Below, one piece after another: positions 10,932 to 21,607 of a stretch of DNA of 64,000 nt (within the stretch, counting starts at the first letter, position 1; every line of letters begins with the position of its first letter). The DNA comes from Rhea pennata. Lineage: Eukaryota; Chordata; Aves; Rheiformes; Rheidae. Under the pieces are notes generated by a model. The model was not told the DNA's origin. It did no database searches and saw only the letters and a list, made by a program, of their open reading frames with translations. Made by a program: the position numbers and the translations under genes. The stretch lies in NCBI RefSeq assembly GCF_028389875.1, contig NC_084665.1, positions 93,849,435-93,913,434 on the forward strand, written 5' to 3'.

Positions 10932-13764
10932 TATATATACTGTATTTTATATCTTATGTTATATATTAGGCATTTAATAGATGGATATTTATTTAAAATG
11001 TGTATTATACACACATGAAAAATGTTTACTCCTTAATTTAAAGAGATTTTGAAATAAAGGGCACCTAGTACAGCAGAACAACTCTACCTCTCTTTCCCTG
11101 CAAAGATTTGTCTCTGTATGTCTCTGACATATAGAGAAACTACAGAAGAGATCACTGTAGCGAAACACAGAGGCACTTGCAAAGTACAGCGCTTTTAGAG
11201 TGCATTAGCATACTGGGCTTCAGCAGCTTTGGTGAAAGTGAAGGACAAAATAATGCTTATTATCATCATAAAGATTCACACGATAGGGCTTTGAGAGGTT
11301 ATTACACCTGTACTTATAGACTTTCCCACTGCTGCACACATTTTCCCAACTTCTTTGCAGGAGGCAAAAAGAAATTCCCTTAACTGGTAATTCTGGGCCC
11401 GGCTTACCAATTTCTTTTAATAGTCAAATGTCTTCCTTGGAGATAGTACTATAAACCCTCAAAAAACAGTCATCATTGCCACTTTTGATGGCAATTAGGA
11501 CAAAGAAAATTAAACCCAGGAGACACGCTTGTTGTATGTGCAAAGCTGATCCCCTCTGGGAGCATTCCCCCATCTATTACAGCATGCCAGAAATCTCTCT
11601 TAACGGTTTCATAGCATCACCAAATTGGGAAAAAAAATTACTTATCAAGTGGCAGTGTGTTTGAATATATTTCATAGACCTTTGAAATTCTTGATTACAA
11701 TGCTCTGACTTTGGCATTGCAACATCAGCAAAGGCAGTATCAGGTACATAGCCTCAGCTACTGATATGTATTTGTTAAAAAAAAGTCAAAGTTGACTCTG
11801 TCAACTCCAGCTAATGTTTTTCTCACTAAAGTTCTCCCCTGCTTAAATTCTAAATACCTAAATCGACAGTTATGAGATCCAAGCAGCTCCCCACTAAAAA
11901 CATGTATTATTGGACTTCCTGACTTCCACTGTTCACCCAGCAGTACAGGTTCCCTCTAAAACAACAACGAGTAGAACAGCTAACATAGTTTATCATTTTG
12001 GGGGGTGTGAAGCAGCAATGTGAAATTTCAGGAAGATTTCTTTTTAGCTCAGTTTGTGATAGAGAGGGTATTTACTGAGTTAGTCATACACGCTTACAGA
12101 CATTTTAAGTATAATGTACTTTTTCACATGTTTTTCATCTTTGAATGCTTCCCAGCTGACAGGGAAAGGATTTGCAGAAGTGCTCAGCTTTGGCCTAAGG
12201 TTGCTCCTATCAAAGACAATAGTTATGTTGTTTTCAGTGGGAGCAGTTAGCTGACAGCAAACCTTTGGGAAATCCCAGTTATGTCTCCTCAGTTCAAAGA
12301 GGGTGCATGACCTAAAGTTTTGTGGGTTTAGGTGTCCCTTTTTGATGGTTTTATTTCTGTTTGCTTTACTTTTGTTTATCTTAGGGTGTTTTAAACCAGC
12401 TTGTAGGAGAAATGGATGGACTAGTTATATTCTCATATATGCTCTTACTAGAGGGGATAATTATAAAATTAATCTAGGGAAGAAAACTGTGTTTAATGGA
12501 AAAACATGAATGGGTGTGACCAATACAAAAAGATAAAAGGTTTCATAAATATATACCTCTGTCTAAAGCACCAACAAATTTTGAAAGGCTGCTTATTTTA
12601 AAACACAGTAAACATCCTGCTTGCATCCACATACAGATTTAAAAAATAGTGATAAAACTTCACCAATAGATTCTTTTTTTTGTTCAATGATCACATACTG
12701 TTTACTACACAGAACAAAGTACTCTTCCAAAAAGGGTTCTATCATTCATTCCTGAATTTCCTGAAAATTTAGCTAATAATTTCCATGAAAGCTACATCAA
12801 GCATAAAGAAGTAATAACTCTCCAGCTCTAAGCTTATTTATTTGAGCATTAGTGCCTATAAATCTCCCAAGTGGTTAGGTCTGATTGAGAATAAAACATG
12901 TATTTTTCAATGATAATTCTAAAGCAGCACTCTGGAAAATACTGAATTTCAGTAACCGTTTCTCATATCTTTGTTGACTACTTATGAGTAGATTTTGCTA
13001 CATAATAACAGACTTTTAATTTAGGACTTTGTGGATGGTTAATAGGTTTACTTACTACATTATCTAGCAGTTTATTTAGGGTTTCTAATTTAAATTATAC
13101 TGGATACTTAAAGGCCTTACTTATCAAGCTTTCCATTGCATTGTCTTTTTTTTCCTGTCAGCTCAATTGATTATTTATTGACATATTTTTCATGAAATAC
13201 ATGCAAAAATGGACAGCTGCAGTTAGCCCAGGAAAACATATGCAAGGAAGATGGAAAAACTTAATTAAGATACGTTTACATCACTTTTTTCCTACAAGAT
13301 AGCTGATAAACTAGCCTCTACATCCTTTGTGCAAACTTACAGAAGGCTGATTTGCATTTAACAATGTAACAATAACATATTACAACAGAATCTCATCTAG
13401 TAGTGGATGCAGCCTCAGTATGAAGAGGGTAAGAGAGCAATCACATTACTGTAATTTCATGAGCTCTGTGCCAGAGCACTGCAGCTTCTGTTTGTGTTCT
13501 CGTGTATGCTTGTTGCCTTTCCAGTTTGAGAAAGATGAAATGATAGCAAAGAAAAAGACCCTAAGCAAAGACTGAGAAGAGCTGGTCATACGAGATATAA
13601 ACGAAGTACTTATTTTGCTTAATTGGTCTAGCTTTTCAATAGAACATGAAGAACACTGGCTTGAGATGTTCAAAGTTTCATTAAACAACAGGTCACAGAA
13701 ATATTGTTGTTTCTGCATTGTAGCAGCATTTTGTCTTTAACCAGAATGAACTCACAACACCTTC

Positions 13765-13793
13765 AGTTCATCTGAGTTCAGCTGAGATGAACT
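13765..13793. repeat. Short inverted repeat (9-bp arms)
   Basis: AGTTCATCT at 13765-13773 and AGATGAACT at 13785-13793 are perfect inverted arms around an 11-base spacer. Low significance. Confidence 0.4.
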
Positions 13794-15334
13794 TCATATA
13801 GTGCCTACACCAAAACACTTCCCTTACCTTCTACCAAAGTAAATAAACATATAGTCAGTGTGCTTAGAGAGTTTTTTTTAAAAAGTCAATTCAGCTGATC
13901 CACTGTTTTTTTTTTGTTGTTGTTGTTGTATGTTAACAGAGGACTTATCATTCACCTAAACTGGATTTACAATTTAATTTGATTTTTAAAAAATAAAAGA
14001 AACTCTCATTGTTTTAGCCAATCAGCTCTAGTATTATTCAGAGAAACACAATAGTGATGGAAATGCTAATTTGTGCCCATTAGGAAAATAAGAACCTGGA
14101 TTTATGAATCTCCCCTTCTCCAAATACCTGTGTGATGTTTGCCATTTCTAAGGGGGATTCAAGTCCTTAGTAGGATAAATTACCTCCTACAGCTGTCCAT
14201 CTCTCTCCGTCAATTAAAGAAGATAACCAGGGCCACCAGTATCCTGTGTTCACACAACTTGTTCTGGCTACAGTGTGAAGAACACCTGGGTCATCCCCCA
14301 GCAGCTTATTACCACCTGCTATCCTGGGTTTCCATCTGCTAGGGTAACTTGTCTGATTGCTCTCTAGCCTGTGTTGAAATAAGCCAGGCCCACTCAAACA
14401 CTTCTAATAGTAGGTCTTTGCAGGCCTGTATTGGTTTGTCCAAACTGAAATAGAGAGTGACTATCTGAGAAACTGAACTAGCAGAACTGGAGGGTGGAGA
14501 GGTCCCTTGATTCAGCAAAGCTGCAATTAAATTGGGCAATCAGTTCAGTTAACTGTCTGAAGACTAGAAGTAAGGATGAATGCTGCAGTTAAGAAGAGGA
14601 GCTGCTCCAGCAGCATCTGAGCTAAGTGAAGGGTATATTGCCCCCAGCTGCTGATTACTGCCCTGCCTCACTACCTGGAGGTTAGTATTCTCCCAAATCC
14701 CAAACTGTAAGTGTGATGGCTCTTTGACTCATTTCTACAAAATGATTTTGGTTAACTAAACCCTTATAAATACATGTGTTGCTAACCTAAACAGGTTGAG
14801 AGCAATGAACTAGGGAGTGGCCACAGGAGTTGGTACATTGACGGACTTGAGATGAATCTCCAGCTGAGAGTATGCTAGCTACACCCAGCTCAGCAATAGT
14901 CAGAGCAGCACAGAGGACCTTTGTTAAAGCCCTCAGAAGAGGGGCCATGTCTGCCTTTTTTGCATGCTTGATATAAACAACAATGTGGAAAATGCTTCAG
15001 GGTGTTTCTCTGTTCCCATTTATCAGCTACTTGATTCTGGAAGGGCTTAGATGTGCTAAGAATAAATGTGGAAATAAATAATGGGGAGGAGTGTATTCAA
15101 GGTAAATCTCCTGTGTTCAGAAAACAAATGTTAGCACTACACTGGAAGTACAATGAGCATATACTTAGAGCATATACTTACAGGTATATGTTTGTGAGTG
15201 CTTTCAGAAGGGGCTGGTATAGAATTAAAGACTGGTTCCTGAAGACAGGGCTGTTGCAAGTAGAATAACTTAGGAAAAGATTTTGGATGATAAAATCTGT
15301 TCTCGGTAATTCTCTTCTAATAGCGAAGAGAATT

Positions 15335-17488
15335 ACATGTTGTTCTCATGGGGACTTGAACCAAGCTGATATATGCTAGAGGGGTAATGCAGCTGGCTAC
15401 AAACAGTCCATGAGGTTTCTGGATTGCGTTGACGACAATCTAACACAGGTAATCAAGGAGTTGATAAAGGGAGATGCTCTGCTGGACCTGGTAGTTACAA
15501 ACAGGAACTGGTAGGGGATGTGAAGGTTGGAGGCAGCCTTGGCTGCAGTGACCATGAAATGATGGAGTTGAAGATCCTGAGAGGAGAAAGTTTGCAAAAA
15601 GCAGGATCACAAGCCTGGACTTCAGGAGATCAGACTTTGGCCTGTTCAGGGACCTGCATGGAAAAAACACTTGGAATACAGTTTTGGAGAGAAAAAGGGT
15701 CCAGGATTGCTGGTTGGTTTTCAAGGATCACCTCCTCCAAGCTCCCAAATGATTCACCTCATGTGCAGAAGGGCCAGCGAAGGTGGCAGGAGGCCTGCAT
15801 GGATGAACAACGAGCTCCTGGCTCAACTGAAACACGAAAAGGAAGCATACAGGGGGTGGAAGCAGGGACAGGTGACTCGGGAAGAATACCGGAACACCCT
15901 GTGCATGCAGGGGGTGAGAAAGGCAAAGCTCATCTGGAGTTGAATCTGCTGAGGAACCTGAGGAGCAACAGGAAGGGCTTGTACAGGTATATCTGCGGGC
16001 AAAAGAAGACTAAAGAAACGTGGGCCCACTGCTGAGTGGGGTGGGGGTGGTGGTGCTAAAGGACAGGGAGAAGGCTGAGGCACTGAATGCTTTCTGCACC
16101 TCGTTTTCTACTGGTCAGGCTTGCCTTCAGGAGTCCCAGGTCCCTCAGACCCATGGGAAAGTCTGGAGCAAGGAAGACTTCTCCTTTGTGGAGAAGGAGA
16201 AGGTTAGGGAACAGTTAAACAACCTGCGCATCCAGAGGTTCATGGGACCTGATGGGAGACACTCATGTGTATTGAGGGAGCTGCCCAATGTCACTGTGCA
16301 GCCATTCTCAATTAATCTTGGAGAAGTTATAGTAACTGGGAGAGGTTTGTGAAGACTGGAAGAAAGGAGATGTCACTCCTCCCTTCAGGAAGGATGAGGA
16401 CAAGGATCTGGGGAACTACAGGCCTGTGCAGCTCCTGGGAAGGTCATGCAGCAAATAATGCTGTTTGCAAACATATGAAGGACAAGAAGATGACTGGAAG
16501 GAGTTGACATGGATTTATGAAGGAGAAATCATGACTAACCAACCTGATAGCCTTCTACTGACTTTGCAGGAGAGAGAAGGGTATTTTTTTATCCTGACTT
16601 TAACAAAGCTTTCAGTACTATCTCCCATGACATCCTCAATGGTAAACCTATGAACTAGAGGCTTTAGTTGTGGTATGTGGTTGTGTAGCCACTCAGAAGG
16701 ATATGAACAAACTGGAGAAATGGGTAGAGAGGAACCTCATGAAGGTCGGTAAAGGGAAGTACAAAATCCTGCACTTGGGGAGGAATAACCTCATCCATTA
16801 GGGCAGGCTTCGGGCTGACCAGCTGGGTAGTATGCTAGTAGGCAACAAGTTGTACAGCAAGCTGGACATGAGCCAGTAATTTGCCCTTGTGGCAAAGAAG
16901 GCCAACGATATCATTGGCTGCATTAGGAAGAGCACTGCTAGCAGGCTGATGGAGGTGATCCTTTACCTTTGCTTAGTACTGGTGAGGCCACATCTGGAGT
17001 GCTGGGCCCACGTCTGGGCTCTCCAGCACAAGAGAGAGACACTCTCCTCTAGATTCTCGACGGAGTCCACAGAAGGGCCGAAAAAAACCAATTAAGGGAA
17101 TAAGCATCTCTTATACAAGGAAAGACTGAAAGAGCTGGGATTGTTTAGGCTGGAAGGGAGAAGGCTCAGGGGGGTCTTATTCAATCTGATGAAAGGGAAT
17201 AAAGGAGATGGTGCCTAGCGACTGGACGAGAGGCAATGGGCACAAGCTGAAATATAGTAAATTCCATTTAAGCATAAGAAATTTTATTTTATTTATTTAT
17301 TTATTTTCACCTTGGAGCTGTTTGATCATAGGAACAAGTTGCAGAGTCTCCATCCTTGCAAATATTCAAAACCAAACTGGACAAGGTCCTTAGCAACCTG
17401 CTTTAGTTGACCCTACTTTGAGTAGGAGGGTTGGACTAGACAATCTCCAAAGTTCTCTTCCAACCTCAGCTACTCTGTGATTCTGTGA
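15335..17488 (+). mobile_element. CR1 LINE, about 2.1 kb, degraded
   Basis: From about 15335 the translation follows the CR1 pol order: end of endonuclease ([25 protein letters not shown]), the linker ([18 protein letters not shown]), RT start (IQRFMGPDGRH, LRELPNV), a piece near FYPDFNKAFSTISHDIL, then a jump across a deletion near 16670 to WVERNLMKVGKGK, KKANDIIGCIRKST and RPHLECWAHVWALQHK, and the 3' UTR with TTGGACTAGACAATCTCC and CTGTGATTCTGTGA. Multiple frameshifts and a TTTA microsatellite (17281-17307) inserted into the 3' part show it is dead. Confidence 0.92.
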
Positions 17489-19399
17489 CCTTAATTGTTA
17501 ACAATTCATAGTCTTGACCATGGCACTAAAGTGCCAGAAATAGTTCCAGTTCTTCAGGGTACACAGTGTTTGTCAAATTCTGCTCTGAATTTCATTGGTG
17601 TGGTTCCGTCACTGACTTCAATGGAAGTATATCAGTTCTATTTCTGCAGAGAGTCAGGAGAAATTTATGGCAAAAAATGAAAATTATCAACTTGGAAATT
17701 CAATTGCCTTTCTAATATGTGTGTGGAACTGATTATACTTTTAACAATTAGTATGATGGAAAAGTTGGAGTGATTTTGTAGTGACTGTGTGCTGAGTATC
17801 TCTTTCTTGCTATGCCCCATAGTGTGTGTGCAGAGCAATTTTTTTTTTATTTATTTTTTTTAATGAAAGTTGCGTTCCTTATGGTGCAGGAAAGGTTTAA
17901 ATTGGATGTGGTGATTCAGTGTGGTGGAGATGCCTCTGAATCTATGGTACAAGGAGCTCTTGATGAGAACTGTGATGTGCTGCAAGAGTTTGATTGCTTG
18001 GAAACCATCATGATGGTAATGTGGTGAATTTGGAGTGCTTGAACACTATTTTAATCAGAGATAAACTGTAACATTGTCCTGAAAGTAATTTAAAAATTTC
18101 TAAATGGTTATAGGAATTCCTTCATACCAATTGAACTGCTAGTCATTTTTTTTTCCCCAGATATATTCTGTACTAGCTGTCATAGGTTATTAATATATGG
18201 TGCTGTTTAAAGATTTCCCTTACTTCAGAGTCACTACTTGCAAGGAAAAATGATAATAAAATGAAATAATTACCAGACTTCAGGGTGCCTAGGATATGTT
18301 TGAAAAAGTACAACTAGCCAGAAGCGATTGATTACTTTGTAAATTTATCCCTTTTCTTCAAGACCTTCACCATTCAGAATTATTGGCCTACAGTCGCATA
18401 TTCATTTATAAGGAAATGATCAAAATAATTTCTCATTTTACAGGTCAAAGACTATTTGGGGTATCTGGGTGGTCCTGCAGTACAAATGTCATCCTTTGGA
18501 TATGAAAAGTGATGTAAGACTATATTACTTTGACATGTATACTTCTGAAAAATTATTATAGGAAAGTAGTATTGTGTTGTAGTTGTATCCCCTATTTATT
18601 GACTTTAACTTTGCAACTGTTTAACCATGTTTTTAGTTGTCATAGACATTAGTTTATAACTTATATTTTTTTCTTCTAGCATGGCCTACATCTGTAGTAC
18701 ATAAGTTTATCACATATTGAAAAACATCATTTTTGTTACCTCAAGGACTTGTACCTTTCTGTAGGTATACATCAGCATTTTTCTTGTTGTTAGTGGCAGG
18801 GCTTTTCAGACAAGAGGCATCTCTTGACACTAGCAGGTCACGTATCTCAGAAAAAGACAACAACTGCAAAAAGAGGAAACTACCAGACAATTCCCATGAT
18901 TCTTCATTGAATGCTGTAACAGTAGGACAGACAGTGTAAAACTAAATTCTGTGTTACACACAGTGTGTAACACAGATACAGGAAGGCTGAGTGTATTAGT
19001 GGCAGAAAAACAACTTGCCTTGGTGAATTTGTCCTACAACCTTTCACTGAGCGCAGAGCTTATATTACTTCTAGTTGCAGAAAGAGATCAGAAAATACTG
19101 AGAGAGTAAAGAAAGAGACCAATAGGACTGCTCTACAGGGAAGCAACTTTCCTGGGGAGTGACTGCTTCCTGTGATGCAGTATCCATTGAGCCCAAATTT
19201 GGTGGGAAGAAAGGCATGTGAGCTCTAACAGAAGTACCACTGTCCTACCTACTTTGACATCTGCAAACAACTGTTGTCAGCTCCAACAGTTCTTTCCCTC
19301 ACTTTCTTGCAGCATTTGCCTTCCCTTCGGACTGCTTATTAGTTCTAGCCAATTCTAAATGAGTTGCTAACAGGACTGTTTTTCCGCTTCCTATAAAGA

Positions 19400-19436
<37 letters not shown>

Positions 19437-19599
19437 ACTGGACTTCCTATCTGCCTCTTCCCAGACTTCTAATGCTCTCACAGAGTTGTCTTCTGTCAGA
19501 TGGAAGTTTAAAGAAATTAAAGAGAGAATAAATATGTGGAAACCGAGACGTGGAAAGGAGGTGGGACAATGTTAGAACTGAACTTATGAATAAGCTGGG
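17489..19599. other. Intergenic between CR1 copies, one exon-like block
   Basis: No recognised gene. An exon-like open block at 17890-18015 with acceptor and donor is described as a finding. The rest is AT-rich. Confidence 0.5.
19401..19432. repeat. Poly-A tract, 32 bases
   Basis: Uninterrupted A run preceded by TATAAAGAC. It could be a retroposon tail, but the 200 bases upstream show no recognisable body. Confidence 0.9.
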
Positions 19600-19757
19600 G
19601 AAAAAAAACAAGACTGGAATAGGTTGCCTCAGTAGGTAGTAGACTCTCCAATTGTGGGGATATTCAAAACTTGACGAGGCCTGAAGCAGCCTGCTCTGAG
19701 CTGAGAGTTGTATTGTGGACCTCCTGAGGTCCCTTTCAGCCTGGATTATTCCGAGTC
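19600..19757 (+). mobile_element. CR1 3'-end fragment
   Basis: AATAGGTTGCCTCAGTAGGTAGTAGACTC, GGATATTCAAAACTTGACGAGG, GCAGCCTGCTCTGAGCTGAGAG and ACCTCCTGAGGTCCCTTTCAGCC follow the order of a CR1 3' UTR, with heavy divergence. The terminal repeat is reduced to GATTATTCCGAGTCT. A strongly diverged, 5'-truncated copy about 1.3 kb upstream of the HMGN3 island. Confidence 0.75.
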
Positions 19758-21079
19758 TAAAAGCAGAGGGACAACATGAACCAAGCATTGAATAGAACAA
19801 GGAGAAAGGTAATCACAGAACTAACTGAATTTTTAAACAATTTTTGTCCTCCAAAAATTATTTTGTTTTGGAATTAGAGGTTGGACTTAATCAGAATTTC
19901 CTGTGTGGCATATTATGGTTAAGTTCATCACTGCACTTCTGTCCTGTCCTCCTCTCTATAACATTCATGTGTACTAACGGAGGCCTGGCTCGTTTCTCTT
20001 TCTGAAGGGATGGTCTACAGTGCGGCTGTAAAGCTCGGTCCCTTCATCCATAAATAAGTAAGCATGCACGAGACAAAAGCTGGAGATCAGAGGAGAGAAA
20101 AAAAATAGGGCAAGGTAAAGCAAACAAGTCATTCTTGCTTGTTTCCTTCCTATATTGATCAGTATTTAGGTATTACAATATTCAAGGCTAGACTAAATCC
20201 TGATCAGCACAGATGCCTACTGCTGGCTAACATGGCAAGCTGAAGTGGATTTCTTGGTCTTTTTGTGTGGAGCCATACCACTTTGTATGAACTATTTAAA
20301 AATGTATGGAAGTAGCATGCCAACGAGCGAGTGTGATTCTGCAGCTTGATGGCTTGGCCATTTGACTGAGGAAAACCGCAGTTCTGCCCCCAGTGAATTA
20401 TTAATACAAAGTTGTTGAACCAATGTAAATGGGAGGATCTAACCTCTGCCTATGTCCAGAGATCCTATAGTTTGGTAGTCAAAATAATTGGAGAACAAGA
20501 CGTAAAGATCAGGTTTTCCTCAGGTAAAGAGGGTTCCCACATCCTTGTGTCCTAACTGTGTAAGCTCTTGGCTGAAAGGAAGATGATTAAACCTCTGGGC
20601 AAATCTGTGGATTTAGTTGTGTGTGTGTGTGTGGTTTTGTTTGTTTGTTGTGGGGTTTTTTGGCTTCATTGAAGAACTGACCGGCTGCAGTCAACCTTAC
20701 CATGGAGTGTTTTTCCAATGTGTTTTGTCTTCCTGTTAATTCCCCAGAGGATACAAAGGGGAAACTTCAAATAATTATTTTTTTAAGCACTAGAGAATGA
20801 GCAGATTTACAAGGCAAAAACAAAGGGAATAGAAAAGGAGAATGATTGTGATGGGGGAAGACAGTAGTGGATTTCAGTGTAGAGAGAGAGAGAAGTTGAA
20901 ATTAGTGGGAGGAGAAAGCAAAGGGAAACTTAAAAACAGGTTGAAATAATCCATGTGTTTAGCAAATACTAGCTTAGGATAGTTCTTGGAGTGGATGCTA
21001 TTTGCTGCTTATTGTACACAACCTGCCAGATGCACTCAGACTTACTGTCTGCTTTCCAACTACTTTAAAAACCTCAGTA
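19758..21079. other. Region upstream of the HMGN3 island
   Basis: AT-rich to balanced composition, a GT microsatellite and a purine-rich stretch near 20880-20930. No exon is recognised. Distal promoter elements may be present but cannot be identified by eye. Confidence 0.5.
20618..20633. repeat. (GT)n microsatellite
   Basis: Eight GT units followed by GT/T-rich sequence (GGTTTTGTTTGTTTGTTG), about 500 bases upstream of the HMGN3 island. Confidence 0.7.
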
Positions 21080-21297
21080 CGGTTGGACGCAGCACCTGAG
21101 CAGCCAAGGCCTGCAGGCCCCCGGCGGGCGGGCGGTCCTGGAGGGGCCCTGCTGACCAGCCCGGGGCCCAACGGCCCTCACCTGCCGCGGGCCCCAACGG
21201 CCGCCGCCTCGCCCCGCGCGCCCGGCCTCTGACCCGCGCGGGCTGCCCCTGATTAGCCCGCTCCCGCCGGAGCGGGGGGCGCGACGCCGCCGGGGAG

Positions 21298-21305
21298 CCA
21301 ATCAG
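21298..21305 (+). promoter_or_regulatory. CCAAT box (CCAATCAG), NF-Y type
   Basis: A perfect NF-Y core CCAATCAG about 290 bases upstream of the HMGN3 start codon, with a GC-box GGGCGG at 21347-21352. This CCAAT plus GC-box spacing is typical of TATA-less CpG-island promoters and places the start site shortly downstream. Confidence 0.6.
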
Positions 21306-21490
21306 GAGCCGGGGCTGCCCCGCTCTGCCCTCCCCGTCGGCGAGGCGGGCGGTGGCGGTGGGGGCTGCCGGGGCGCCGGGGGCGGCGGGGCGGCGCGGCG
21401 GGCACCGGGCGCGGGCAGAGCTGCGGGCACGAGCGACTCCGGCGTCGCCGCCGCCGCTGCTGTCGGGCGGATCTGCGCTTGTGCGGGAGC

Positions 21491-21556
21491 TTTTTTTTTT
21501 TTTTGCCTTTTTTTTTTTTTTTTTTTTTTTATCTCTCTCCCCCCCCCCCCCCCCCC
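21491..21556 (+). repeat. Poly-T/poly-C tract in the HMGN3 5' leader
   Basis: T14, GCC, T23, a short CT stretch, then C18, ending 36 bases before the HMGN3 ATG. It is followed by CTTTACTTTTGCAG, so the whole looks like a polypyrimidine tract with a splice acceptor. It could be transcribed as a pyrimidine-rich 5' UTR or serve as an acceptor for an upstream noncoding exon. Run lengths of this kind are also error-prone in sequencing. Confidence 0.7.
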
Positions 21557-21592
21557 AATCGCTTTACTTTTGCAGCCCGGAGCGGGGACATT

Positions 21593-21607
21593 ATGCCGAA
21601 GAGAAAG
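21593..21607 (+). CDS. HMGN3: HMGN3 coding exon 1 (MPKRK)
   Basis: Fifteen coding bases, ATG CCG AAG AGA AAG, followed by donor GTAACG. All HMGN genes share this very short first coding exon encoding MPKRK, the start of the bipartite nuclear localisation signal. The bases before the ATG (ACATT) make a moderate Kozak context. The exon sits in a CpG island, consistent with a housekeeping promoter. Confidence 0.95.

Larger units (their letters stand above)
6828..15334. other. Intergenic, low-complexity repeats only
   Basis: About 8.5 kb without a recognisable gene. It contains the GA tract, the AAAAAG tract, an A-rich patch near 9079-9100, the 42-bp AT tandem and a TTG microsatellite near 13905-13930. 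Isolated open frames of 60-90 codons show no domain or splice context. Confidence 0.6.

Noticed and set aside
15520-16352. Host genes with 171- and 110-codon frames
   Set aside because: They are frame-shifted pieces of a CR1 pol gene, in consensus order.
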